Positions 8,095-15,673 of a stretch of 45,791 nucleotides of DNA are shown here, in pieces. A program made the translations under genes and the position numbers. The notes below the pieces were generated by a model. That model made no database searches and was not told the DNA's origin. It saw only the letters and a program-made list of their open reading frames with translations. The DNA is from Bacteroidaceae bacterium (lineage in GTDB: Bacteria; Bacteroidota; Bacteroidia; Bacteroidales; Bacteroidaceae), in contig JAEEZX010000040.1 of assembly GCA_016292045.1 (NCBI GenBank), positions 1 through 45,791 on the forward strand, written 5' to 3'. Numbering within the stretch: position 1 is the stretch's first letter; each line of letters begins with the position of its first letter.

Positions 8095-8691
8095 ATGTTT
8101 GAATCCATTTACAGCTGGTATGGGCAGTTAGACCCCACTTTACGCATTTTCTGGATAATAGCCCTCGTCACTTCTTCGCTGTTTCTCATCCAGATGCTTC
8201 TCACGTTTGTCGGGTTGGGAAGTTCGGATGTGGACATAGACACTTCCTTTGATTCCACTCCGGAGGGAGGTCTTGACGGTATGGACGGTGCGATGCAGAT
8301 TTTCACCGTGCGCAATTTTGTCAACTTCCTACTTGGCATCTCCTGGGGTGGTATCTGTCTGTGGGATATCATCTCCAACAAGCTCGTACTCTACGTGGCT
8401 TCTTTCTTCATCGGCGTACTCTTTGTGTCCATTTTTTTGGCCATCTACCGTCTGATGATGCGTCTGCAGAGCAGCGGCAATATACGTATGGAGAATGCTG
8501 TCGGTGCGGTGTGCCAGGTGTATCTGCGCATTCCAGAGAGTCGCAAGGGTTCGGGTAAAGTGCAGATTTCCTTTTCCGGTTCGGTGCAGGAGGTGGATGC
8601 TCAGACCGATGGCGCGGCACTGCCGTCGGGAACTCGTGTGCGCGTTCTTTCTTTGATTGATTCCCACACACTCCTTGTCGCCCCTCTCTAA
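8095..8691 (+). CDS. NfeD-like membrane protein, partner of flotillin
   Basis: A 198-residue protein with three hydrophobic helices (around residues 15-40, 75-95 and 100-120) and a soluble C-terminal domain of about 70 residues. That domain has the beta-rich spacing of an NfeD OB fold (VGAVCQVYLRIPES, GKVQISFSGSVQEVDAQ, SGTRVRVLSL, TLLVAPL). It lies 50 bases before a flotillin gene on the same strand, the arrangement known from Bacillus yuaF-yuaG(floT). A short, acidic periplasmic loop (GSSDVDIDTSFDS) follows the first helix. The family is thought to help organise flotillin membrane domains. I chose the ATG at 8095 because the upstream frame overlaps the promoter. The NfeD assignment rests on fold pattern and context. 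Confidence 0.75.
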   Translation: MFESIYSWYGQLDPTLRIFWIIALVTSSLFLIQMLLTFVGLGSSDVDIDTSFDSTPEGGLDGMDGAMQIFTVRNFVNFLLGISWGGICLWDIISNKLVLYVASFFIGVLFVSIFLAIYRLMMRLQSSGNIRMENAVGAVCQVYLRIPESRKGSGKVQISFSGSVQEVDAQTDGAALPSGTRVRVLSLIDSHTLLVAPL

Positions 8692-8735
8692 ACTCTAAAC
8701 TCTAAACTCTAAACTTTAAACTCTAAACTTTAAAC
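8687..8735. repeat. Tandem 7-bp repeat, about seven copies of TCTAAAC
   Basis: The unit TCTAAAC repeats head to tail, with TTTAAAC variants at copies five and seven, and decays into TATAAC just before the flotillin ATG. It starts inside the stop codon of the upstream gene and makes up the whole intergenic space. A related TAAACTCTAAACTCCC is found on the minus strand at the very end of the window (about 45776-45791). Confidence 0.9.
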
Positions 8736-8741
8736 TATAAC

Positions 8742-10274
8742 ATGGATCCTTTTTTTCTTATCGTCGTGGTCGTCGTCGTGGGCGTACTGCTCATCATGGC
8801 GCTTCTCAATCGCTATCGTCGTTGTCCTTCGGACAAGATTTTGGTTATCTACGGTAGTAAGTCGGCTAATAAAAGTGCTAAGTGTGTGCACGGTGGCGGT
8901 GCTTTCGTGTGGCCCGTCATCGAGGATTATGCCTACCTCTCGCTGACGCCCATCGGTATTGATGCCAACCTCACTAATGCCCTCTCGCGCCAGAACATTC
9001 GTGTGGACGTGCCTTGCCGTTTCACAGTAGGTATCTCTACGGAGCCTGAGAGCATGCTGGCTGCTGCCGAGCGTCTGCTGGGCTTGCAGTCGAGCCAGAT
9101 TCAGGAGATGGCGCGCGATATCCTCTTCGGTCAGTTGCGTCTGGTCATCGCCACGATGTCCATCGAGGAACTTAACTCCGACCGCGACAAGTTTCTGGAG
9201 GCCATCACGGCAAACGTCGAGGTGGAACTCAAGAAGATAGGTCTGCGTCTCATCAACGTCAACGTCACCGACATCAAGGACGAGAGCGGCTATATCGAGG
9301 CTCTCGGTCAGGAGGCTGCTGCCAAGGCCATCAACGAGGCCAAGGTGCGCGTTGCAGAGCAGGAGCGAAACGGTGAGATTGGTAAGGCAGAGGCTGTGCG
9401 TGAGACGCGTATCCGTACCGCTGAGGCCAATGCCGAAGCAGTGAAGGGTGAGAACGAGGCCAAGATTGCCATCGCCAATTCCGATGCCGACCGTCGTGAG
9501 CGCGAGGCGGAAGCACAGCGCCGTGCTACGGCTGCCGAGAAGATAGCTGCTGCCAAGGCTCTCGAGGAATCCTATGCTGCCGAACAGAAAGCCGAATTAT
9601 CACGTGCAGAGCGTGAGCAGGCCACCCAGAAAGCAAATGTCATCGTGGCTCAGGAAATCGAAAAGCAGCGTATGATTGTGGCTGCCGAAGCTGAAGCTGA
9701 GCGCAAGCGTGTCAATGCCAAGGGTGATGCCGATTCTGTTGCCTTCCATGCAAAGGGTGAGGCCGACGCTCTTGCCATCAAGGCCAAGGGTGAAGCCGAT
9801 GCCATCAAGACAAAGGCTGAAGGTGAAGGTGTTGCAGCCGCCACCCGTGCCCGTGGTGAGGCCGAAGCCATTTATGCCAAGATGGATGCCGAGGCCAAGG
9901 GTCTCTACGAGGTAATCACCAAGCAGGCTCAGGGCTATGACAAGATGATACAGGCTGCAGGCGGTGATGCCACTAAGGCCTACACTCTGCTGCTCCTTGA
10001 GAAACTGCCCGAACTCGTCCGCACTCAGGTGGATGCCATCAAGGGTATCAAGATCGACAAGGTTACTGTCTGGGACGGCGGTCAGGGTGTCGGCAAGGAC
10101 GGTCAGACCTCTACTGCCGGTTTCCTTTCCGGACTGATGAAGTCGGTGCCTCCTCTGGGTGAACTTTTCGACCAGGCAGGCATGTCGCTTCCCGAGTATT
10201 TAGGTAAGGATAAGGCTTCTGCACCGGCCGCAAATGGTAAAAATGAGGAAAAAAAGCCCTCTAAGGAAAAATAA
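8742..10274 (+). CDS. Flotillin family protein (SPFH domain)
   Basis: A 510-residue membrane scaffold protein. An N-terminal hydrophobic anchor (FFLIVVVVVVGVLLIMALL) is followed by an SPFH/band 7 domain (about residues 28-200, with LVIYGSKSA, GGGAFVWPVIEDY, NIRVDVPCRFTVGI, INVNVTDIKDESGYIEALG). A long Ala/Glu/Lys coiled coil follows (about 190-400, many AEA and KGEAD repeats). The C-terminal domain carries the flotillin YTLLLLEKLPELVRTQVDAIKGIKIDKV pattern in pieces. It resembles Bacillus FloT/YuaG, which forms lipid-ordered membrane domains. The last residues are Lys-rich. The spacer to the NfeD-like gene is a 7-bp repeat with no recognisable ribosome binding site, so translation may depend on the AT-rich leader. 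Confidence 0.92.
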   Translation: MDPFFLIVVVVVVGVLLIMALLNRYRRCPSDKILVIYGSKSANKSAKCVHGGGAFVWPVIEDYAYLSLTPIGIDANLTNALSRQNIRVDVPCRFTVGISTEPESMLAAAERLLGLQSSQIQEMARDILFGQLRLVIATMSIEELNSDRDKFLEAITANVEVELKKIGLRLINVNVTDIKDESGYIEALGQEAAAKAINEAKVRVAEQERNGEIGKAEAVRETRIRTAEANAEAVKGENEAKIAIANSDADRREREAEAQRRATAAEKIAAAKALEESYAAEQKAELSRAEREQATQKANVIVAQEIEKQRMIVAAEAEAERKRVNAKGDADSVAFHAKGEADALAIKAKGEADAIKTKAEGEGVAAATRARGEAEAIYAKMDAEAKGLYEVITKQAQGYDKMIQAAGGDATKAYTLLLLEKLPELVRTQVDAIKGIKIDKVTVWDGGQGVGKDGQTSTAGFLSGLMKSVPPLGELFDQAGMSLPEYLGKDKASAPAANGKNEEKKPSKEK

Positions 10275-10310
10275 TTAGTTCGGGAGCTGGCGCGTTTCGG
10301 AAAAATTCCA

Positions 10311-10318
10311 TACCTTTG
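10311..10318 (+). promoter_or_regulatory. -7 element of the tRNA-Leu promoter
   Basis: TACCTTTG, a perfect TAnnTTTG match, ends 14 bases before the tRNA 5' end. Confidence 0.65.
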
Positions 10319-10332
10319 CCGTCGCTTTTGAA

Positions 10333-10414
10333 GCCCAGATGGCGGAATCGGTAGACGCGCTGGTCTCAAACACCAGTGGGGCAACCCGTGCCGGTTCGAC
10401 CCCGGCTCTGGGTA
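10333..10414 (+). tRNA. tRNA-Leu (anticodon CAA)
   Basis: An 82-base tRNA with acceptor GCCCAGA/TCTGGGT, a D-arm, anticodon stem CTGGT/ACCAG with loop CTCAAAC (anticodon CAA, reads TTG), a long type II variable arm (GTGGGGCAACCCGT), and T-arm GCCGG-TTCGACC-CCGGC. No CCA is encoded. The long variable arm confirms leucine identity. Confidence 0.95.
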
Positions 10415-10429
10415 CAAGGCTCAAAAGAT

Positions 10430-10463
10430 AAGTGTGCTACGGTTGTGTGGCACACTTTTTTTG
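10430..10463 (+). terminator. Terminator after tRNA-Leu
   Basis: AAGTGTGC at 10430-10437 pairs with GCACACTT at 10450-10457, followed by seven T residues. It separates the tRNA from the GH105 gene. Confidence 0.8.
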
Positions 10464-10490
10464 TAAGAAACGAATAAAGGCTAATACATA

Positions 10491-11804
10491 ATGAAGAAAC
10501 AGATATCAGGATGTGTGCGCAGGTCAGTCAAGGGCCTTTTCCTGGTTGTTTTCCTGCTCTCAACGGTCGTTGTTCCGGCGCAGGAGGCAGAGCGGTTGGA
10601 GGATTGTGAGCGTGAGGGGCGCTATTCGGAGTGGATGGTGCGTTCAGAGATGCTGCGCACTCCCCGTTCCTTTCTGCTCGATTTCTCGAAGCGCCCGAAG
10701 TGGAGCTATGTGATGGGCATCGAACTGGAGGCGATGCTCGACACCTATCTGCGCTACGGCGGCGACGATATTCTGGGTTATTGTCGCGAGTATGTCGACA
10801 CAATGATTGATGTCAAGGGGCAGATACGCGGCTACGATTTGCGGGAGTATAATCTGGACAATGTGCGTACGGGACATTTTCTGGCGCGTATGCAGCAGTT
10901 GTGTCCGCAGGACCGGTTGAGTGCGGCGTTGCAGACGCTGATGCAACAACTCGACAGCCAGCCGCGCACCGTTGCTGACAGCGTCTTCTGGCACAAGGCC
11001 ATCTATGCCTATCAGGTGTGGCTCGACGGCATCTTTATGGGGCTTCCCTTCCGTGTGCTCGCCACATCGCAGTCCGATGTCCCGTTTTCTGTGCGCAAAG
11101 CCGTTTACGACGATGCAGTCAGTCAGATTTCCATAACCTATCGTCGCACCCTCGACCCTCTCACCGGTCTCAACCGTCATGCCTATGACGAGAACCGCAA
11201 CATGTTCTGGGCCGATCCTATTACGGGCCTTTCGCAGCATTGTTGGGGACGGGCGCAAGGCTGGTTTACTATGGCCCTTGTGGAACTGCTGGATGCCCTT
11301 CCCGACGACTATTCCGGCCGGCAGATGCTGCTATCCCTGCTCCGCAGCGACTTCGATGCTGTGCTGCGCTGGCAGGATGAGGAGAGCGGTTTGTGGTATC
11401 AGGTGATGGATGCTCCCGGCCGTGAGGGTAATTATCTGGAGAGTTCCTGTTCGTCGATGTTTGCCTACGCAATACTGAAGGCAGTCAATCGCGGTTGGGT
11501 GGAGGAGAGCTATCGCCGTCCTGCCCTGAAGGCCTACGACGGTATTGTCCGTCATTTCGTTCGTGTCAATGCCGACCACACCATTTCGTTGACGCGTGGT
11601 TGCGCTGTTGCCGGTTTGGGCCCTGGCAGCAGTCCGGAGGTGCTGGCTGCGATGGAGAGACTGAATCCCGGTTCCAAGCTAAAGGAAAACCGCCGCCGCG
11701 ACGGTTCCTATGCCTATTATCTGAGCGAACCGGTCAGAGACAACGATGCCAAGGCAGTAGGCCCCTTCATCTGGGCTTCGCTCGAAAGGGAACGGATGGA
11801 ATAG
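10491..11804 (+). CDS. Glycoside hydrolase family 105, unsaturated uronyl hydrolase
   Basis: A 437-residue secreted enzyme that removes 4,5-unsaturated uronic acid from the ends of oligosaccharides made by polysaccharide lyases, typically rhamnogalacturonan or other pectin fragments. An N-terminal signal peptide (GLFLVVFLLSTVVVPAQE) ends near residue 31. The family motif YAYQVWLDGIFMGLPF puts the likely catalytic Asp at D179 (YteR-type). Other signatures are HCWGRAQGWFTMALVELLD and the WYQVMD...NYLESSCSSMFAYAI block. It stands alone: no SusC/SusD pair is nearby. A released uronate could feed the hexuronate operon at 36.8-42.0 kb, which is inference. No TAnnTTTG promoter is visible just upstream. 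Confidence 0.88.
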   Translation: MKKQISGCVRRSVKGLFLVVFLLSTVVVPAQEAERLEDCEREGRYSEWMVRSEMLRTPRSFLLDFSKRPKWSYVMGIELEAMLDTYLRYGGDDILGYCREYVDTMIDVKGQIRGYDLREYNLDNVRTGHFLARMQQLCPQDRLSAALQTLMQQLDSQPRTVADSVFWHKAIYAYQVWLDGIFMGLPFRVLATSQSDVPFSVRKAVYDDAVSQISITYRRTLDPLTGLNRHAYDENRNMFWADPITGLSQHCWGRAQGWFTMALVELLDALPDDYSGRQMLLSLLRSDFDAVLRWQDEESGLWYQVMDAPGREGNYLESSCSSMFAYAILKAVNRGWVEESYRRPALKAYDGIVRHFVRVNADHTISLTRGCAVAGLGPGSSPEVLAAMERLNPGSKLKENRRRDGSYAYYLSEPVRDNDAKAVGPFIWASLERERME

Positions 11805-11823
11805 GTAAGAGATAAGATGGGAA

Positions 11824-11855
11824 ACAAAAAAGCCCCGAGTGTAGAACTCGAGGCT
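11824..11855 (-). terminator. Terminator of tRNA-Asn (minus strand)
   Basis: On the minus strand AGCCTCGAG, a seven-base loop and CTCGGGGCT form a hairpin, followed by TTTTTTG. The plus direction lacks a T run, so it mainly ends the tRNA-Asn transcript and may also stop readthrough from GH105. Confidence 0.75.
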
Positions 11856-11920
11856 TCTGTAGAAATGGTAAGGGTCCCCTGGGGAGGGAGGGCTGGAGTG
11901 GAGACCCCCACCAAAAAAAG

Positions 11921-11994
11921 CGCTTCAGGATGGGCTTGAACCAACGACCCCATGATTAACAGTCATGTGCTCTAACCAACTGAGCTACTGAAGC
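11921..11994 (-). tRNA. tRNA-Asn (anticodon GTT)
   Basis: A 74-base cloverleaf on the minus strand: acceptor GCTTCAG/CTGAAGC fully paired, D-arm GCTC...GAGC, anticodon stem CATGA/TCATG with loop CTGTTAA (anticodon GTT), T-arm CGTTGG-TTCAAGC region, discriminator G. CCA is not encoded. A spacer of about 65 bases separates it from its terminator. Confidence 0.95.
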
Positions 11995-12040
11995 AGGTCA
12001 AAAAAAGTTAATTTTCTAGCGTTTTCTCTCAAACGCGGTG

Positions 12041-12048
12041 CAAAGATA
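12041..12048 (-). promoter_or_regulatory. -7 element of the tRNA-Asn promoter
   Basis: The minus strand reads TATCTTTG, matching TAnnTTTG, 46 bases before the tRNA 5' end. It lies 23 bases from the divergent protease promoter. Confidence 0.55.
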
Positions 12049-12071
12049 GAGCAAAATTCCGAAATAAACAC

Positions 12072-12079
12072 TATCTTTG
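12072..12079 (+). promoter_or_regulatory. -7 element of the S41 protease promoter
   Basis: TATCTTTG matches TAnnTTTG and lies 18 bases before the ATG at 12098, leaving a very short leader that includes AGGAA. Confidence 0.6.
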
Positions 12080-12097
12080 CGAAAAATTTTGCAGGAA

Positions 12098-13678
12098 ATG
12101 CACAAAAAACACACATTTTGGAGTAAAAATAGCGCTTTTGTAGCCCTCACAATGCTCCTTATATTGCTTTCGACACCCCTGAAAGCACAGCAGCGCTCCA
12201 CACACAATGCCTCTGTGGCCAAGAACCTCGAACTCTTCAACGAGATATACCGGATGCTCGACCTCTTCTACGTGGACACGCTCTCGGCCGACACCGTGAT
12301 GCAATGGGCAATAGAGGGTATGCTGCGACGCATAGATCCCTTCACGGAATACTACCCCCAGGAGAGCGACGACCTGCGCCAGATGGCAACGGGTAAGTAT
12401 GCCGGAATTGGTGCTATAATACGCTACGTGAAGTCGCTCGACCGCACAGTGATAGCTGAGCCCTACAGAGACACACCCTCCTCGCGTGCCGGACTTAAGG
12501 CCGGTGACATCATTATCAGCGTTGACGGCAAGGATACCAAGGGAATGGACACGCAGACGGTGTCGCAGATGCTGAGGGGAGAAGCGGGTACGACGTTTAC
12601 TCTTGTGTACAAGATACCCGGAGAGGATGCGCAGCATGAGGTGTTGGTAACGCGCGAGACGATACAGCTCCCCGCGATACCGTACTATGGCGTGTTGGAC
12701 AACGGTGTGGGATATCTCTACCTCTCTTCATTCACGGAAGGATGTGCACGTGCGATGCGAATGGCGCTGCTCGAGATGAAGAGTCAGGGAGCCACACGCC
12801 TGCTGCTCGACCTGCGCGGCAATCCGGGCGGGGCGCTGACGGAAGCGGTGGATGTGGTGAACATCTTTGTGAACAAGGGAGAGAAGGTGGTGTATACCAA
12901 GGGTAAGATATCGCCTGCCAACCATGAATATCTCACCACGAGCGATCCTGTGGACACCTCGATGCCCGTTGTGGTGATGGTCAACGGCGGTACGGCATCA
13001 TCAGCAGAGATTGTATCGGGCAGTCTGCAGGACCTTGACCGTGCCGTTATCGTGGGCGCGCGTACGTATGGAAAAGGATTAGTGCAGATGGTGCGCGAAC
13101 TCAACAGCGGAGGCACCGTGAAGGTGACGACATCCAGATACTACATTCCCTCGGGACGCTGCATACAGGCCCACGACTACAAGCACGACGGTACGGAGAG
13201 CATTGTGCCCGACTCCTTGCGCAGGACGTTCTATACGCGAGGCGGCAGGGAAGTGAAGGACGGCGGCGGAATACAGCCCGACATCCTTGTTAAGAAGGAC
13301 AGCGTGGGCCGCGCCTACTGGCTGGCAGAGGCCTCGGATGCCTTCTTTGACTGGTGCACACGCTACGTGAAGATGCATCCGGCGGTTGAGCCCGTGGATC
13401 GTTTCAACCTTACGGAGGCCGATTTCAGCGATTTTGTGACATTTGCCACAGCGACCGACTCGACGCTCAATGCCGACACATTGTTGAAATACAGGGAGAG
13501 ACTTACGTTCGACCTTGCGCAGGAACTCGCCACGCGCTACTACTGGAACGACGGAGCCGTGCACTTCGGCGCACTGCACGACCCGCACCTGCTGGATGCC
13601 AGACGTCTGCTGCTGGACGATGAGAGAATGAGAAAGATACTTAATCCCGAACCCGTAAAAGAGAATAAGAAAAAATGA
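12098..13678 (+). CDS. S41 family C-terminal processing peptidase
   Basis: A 526-residue exported serine protease of the CtpA/Prc family, which trims the C-termini of envelope proteins. A signal peptide or anchor (FVALTMLLILLSTPLKAQQ) is at residues 14-32. A PDZ domain (about 95-180) contains YAGIGA and SRAGLKAGDIIISVDG. The protease domain has GYLYLSSF, LLLDLRGNPGG, and the catalytic pair S301 in NGGTASSAEI and K326 in RTYGKGLVQ, separated by the 25 residues usual in Prc. The C-terminal 120 residues are a variable helical extension. The ATG at 12098 is preferred over a TTG inside the promoter. Its stop overlaps the start of a 37-residue membrane peptide. Confidence 0.93.
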   Translation: MHKKHTFWSKNSAFVALTMLLILLSTPLKAQQRSTHNASVAKNLELFNEIYRMLDLFYVDTLSADTVMQWAIEGMLRRIDPFTEYYPQESDDLRQMATGKYAGIGAIIRYVKSLDRTVIAEPYRDTPSSRAGLKAGDIIISVDGKDTKGMDTQTVSQMLRGEAGTTFTLVYKIPGEDAQHEVLVTRETIQLPAIPYYGVLDNGVGYLYLSSFTEGCARAMRMALLEMKSQGATRLLLDLRGNPGGALTEAVDVVNIFVNKGEKVVYTKGKISPANHEYLTTSDPVDTSMPVVVMVNGGTASSAEIVSGSLQDLDRAVIVGARTYGKGLVQMVRELNSGGTVKVTTSRYYIPSGRCIQAHDYKHDGTESIVPDSLRRTFYTRGGREVKDGGGIQPDILVKKDSVGRAYWLAEASDAFFDWCTRYVKMHPAVEPVDRFNLTEADFSDFVTFATATDSTLNADTLLKYRERLTFDLAQELATRYYWNDGAVHFGALHDPHLLDARRLLLDDERMRKILNPEPVKENKKK

Positions 13679-13788
13679 GACACAACGTGCGAAAGGCAAA
13701 TCAGAGATTCATGTACGGAGTGATGGCAATGGCACTGTTGGTTTTGCTCGTTGCAGCCCTGTTTTTGTACATGTGCATACAAAAGTGA
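13675..13788 (+). CDS. 37-residue single-pass membrane peptide
   Basis: The ATG overlaps the protease stop as ATGA, a classic arrangement for translational coupling. The product opens with a basic stretch (MRHNVRKANQRF), then has one hydrophobic helix (YGVMAMALLVLLVAALFLYM) and ends in CIQK. The positive-inside rule puts the N-terminus in the cytoplasm. I know of no named family. Position suggests it may work with the protease or be an adventitious small gene; no homology evidence is available from the sequence alone. Confidence 0.55.
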   Translation: MRHNVRKANQRFMYGVMAMALLVLLVAALFLYMCIQK

Positions 13789-13830
13789 CACTTTTTTTGC
13801 AAAAAATTACGCAATTAAGGAAAAAAGTTG

Positions 13831-13838
13831 TACTTTTG
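13831..13838 (+). promoter_or_regulatory. -7 element of the rimP-nusA-infB promoter
   Basis: TACTTTTG matches TAnnTTTG and lies 62 bases before the rimP ATG, so the operon has a leader of about 55 bases (GCCCGTAAACGTGTAGGTG...). Confidence 0.6.
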
Positions 13839-13900
13839 CGCCCGTAAACGTGTAGGTGAGAAGCTCCTGAGTGGGTTTCTCGCTTTGTTTTATAGAGACT

Positions 13901-14368
13901 ATGATTGATAAGAAGCAAGTGGAGGAAGCCGTCAATGAATGGCTGAAAGAGAAAGAGTACTTTCTCGTGGAGTTGAGTGTGGAGGCAGACGACCGCATCG
14001 TCGTGGTGATAGACCACAAGGACGGAGTGTGGATTGACGACTGCGCGGATTTGTCACGCTATATCGAGTCGAAGCTCGACCGCGATGACGAGGACTACGA
14101 ACTCGAAGTGGGGAGCGCCGGACTGGGACAGCCGTTCAAGGTGGCTCAGCAATGGGAAAATCATGTAGGCAAGACGGTGGAGACCTTTGCCCGCGACGGA
14201 CATAAATATCAAGGCACGCTGACGGAGGTGACTCCCGAGGGATTCACGCTGCTCTGTCAGGAGAAAGTGAAGGAGGAGGGCAAGAAGCGCCCCGTGCAGA
14301 AGGAGGTGGAGCACACGTTCGGATACGACGACGTGACCATCACCCGCTATGTTCTGAAAATGAAATAA
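13901..14368 (+). CDS. rimP: Ribosome maturation factor RimP
   Basis: A 155-residue protein needed for maturation of the 30S subunit. The N-terminal alpha/beta domain includes FLVELSVEADDRIVVVIDHKDGVWIDDCADLSRYIE, seen here in overlapping pieces, and the DYELEVGSAGLGQPFK motif that corresponds to the conserved 'LEVSSPGxxRPL' of the family, here with AGLGQP in place of PGLDRP. The C-terminal SH3-like domain contains VGKTVETFARDGHKYQGTLTEV and ends in YDDVTITRYVLK. The ATG at 13901 was chosen for match to the family's N-terminus. nusA follows 12 bases later, the widely conserved rimP-nusA-infB order. Confidence 0.93.
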   Translation: MIDKKQVEEAVNEWLKEKEYFLVELSVEADDRIVVVIDHKDGVWIDDCADLSRYIESKLDRDDEDYELEVGSAGLGQPFKVAQQWENHVGKTVETFARDGHKYQGTLTEVTPEGFTLLCQEKVKEEGKKRPVQKEVEHTFGYDDVTITRYVLKMK

Positions 14369-14380
14369 AACAAAATATCT

Positions 14381-15673
14381 ATGGCAACCAAGACAGCTAA
14401 GAAAGAAGAAAAGTCGGTGAACCTCATAGAGTCGTTCGCTGAGTTCAAGGAGATGAAGAACATCGACCGCACCACACTCGTGGGTGTGCTCGAGGAGTGC
14501 TTCCGCAGCGTCATCGTGAAGATGTACGGCAGCGATGAGAACTACGACATCATCGTCAACCCCGACAAGGGCGACTTCGAAATCTATCGCAACCGCACCG
14601 TCGTGAAGGACGGCAAGGTGAAGGACGACAATCTGGAGATTTCCCTCTCGGAGGCTCAGAAAATCGACCCCGATTATGAAGAGGGCGAGGAGGTGAGTCA
14701 GAAGGTGGAGTTCAGCGATTTCGGCCGCCGCGCCATTTTGACACTGCGTCAGACGCTGGCTTCCCGCATTCTCGACCTGGAGCACGACACGCTCTACAAC
14801 GCCTACAAGGACCGCGTGGGTGAGGTGATTTCCGGCGAGGTGTACCAGAGCTGGAAGCGCGAGACGCTGGTGATTGATGACGACAACACGGAGCTCATCC
14901 TGCCCAAGACGGAGCAGGTGCCCGGCGACTTCTTCCGCAAGGGCGAGACGCTGCGCGCCGTGATACAGCGTGTGGATAACGCCAACGGCAATCCCAAGAT
15001 TTACATTTCGCGCACCGACCCCATGTTCCTGCAGAAGATGATGGAGAACGAGGTGCCCGAAATCCAGGACGGACTCATCACCATACACAAGGTGGCCCGC
15101 ATCCCCGGCGAACGCGCCAAGGTGGCTGTGGAGAGCTACGACGAGCGCATCGACCCCGTAGGAGCCTGCGTAGGTGTGAAGGGTAGTCGTGTGCACGGTA
15201 TTGTGCGCGAGCTGCACGGTGAGAATATCGACGTGCTGCCCTGGAGCGCCAACGACCAGATAATGATAGCCCGCGCCCTGTCGCCCGCACGTGTCAACAC
15301 GGTGAACCTCGACACCGAGTCGAAGACGGCAGAGGTGTATCTCGACCCCGACCAGGTGTCGCTGGCAATCGGTAAGGGCGGTGCCAACATCAAACTGGCA
15401 TCAATGCTTTGCGGCTACACCATCGATGTGTACCGTGACGTGCAGGAAGGCGAGACGATGGAGGAGGACGATGTGGCTCTGGATGAATTCGCAGATGCTA
15501 TCGATCCGTGGATCATCGAGGAGCTCAAGAAGAACGGACTCACCACAGCGCGTCAGGTGCTCGGCACATCGCGCGACTTCCTCGTGAAGACTATCGACCT
15601 GGAGGAAGAGACGGTGGACGATATAATGAAGGTTTTGGCTTCGGAATTTGATGAGGAGGAGAGTGCAGAATGA
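14381..15673 (+). CDS. nusA: Transcription termination/antitermination protein NusA
   Basis: A 430-residue RNA polymerase-binding factor that affects pausing, termination and antitermination. The N-terminal domain (about 15-140), the S1 domain ([35 protein letters not shown], in pieces) and two KH domains ([19 protein letters not shown], and [18 protein letters not shown]) are in order. The C-terminus has one helix-hairpin-like tail with an acidic end (EFDEEESAE), and lacks the extra acidic repeats found in enterobacteria. The stop overlaps infB in an ATGA arrangement. Confidence 0.96.
   Translation: MATKTAKKEEKSVNLIESFAEFKEMKNIDRTTLVGVLEECFRSVIVKMYGSDENYDIIVNPDKGDFEIYRNRTVVKDGKVKDDNLEISLSEAQKIDPDYEEGEEVSQKVEFSDFGRRAILTLRQTLASRILDLEHDTLYNAYKDRVGEVISGEVYQSWKRETLVIDDDNTELILPKTEQVPGDFFRKGETLRAVIQRVDNANGNPKIYISRTDPMFLQKMMENEVPEIQDGLITIHKVARIPGERAKVAVESYDERIDPVGACVGVKGSRVHGIVRELHGENIDVLPWSANDQIMIARALSPARVNTVNLDTESKTAEVYLDPDQVSLAIGKGGANIKLASMLCGYTIDVYRDVQEGETMEEDDVALDEFADAIDPWIIEELKKNGLTTARQVLGTSRDFLVKTIDLEEETVDDIMKVLASEFDEEESAE

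Noticed and set aside
10275..12097. Possible polysaccharide utilisation locus around GH105
   Set aside because: No SusC, SusD, regulator or second carbohydrate enzyme adjoins the gene; it is flanked by tRNA genes.
13781..13800. Possible terminator after the protease/peptide unit
   Set aside because: AAAAG/CTTTT arms are short and AT-only with a tiny loop; too weak to call.
14054..15217. 387-codon minus-strand frame opposite rimP/nusA
   Set aside because: Low-complexity His/Leu-rich shadow frame overlapping two certain genes.
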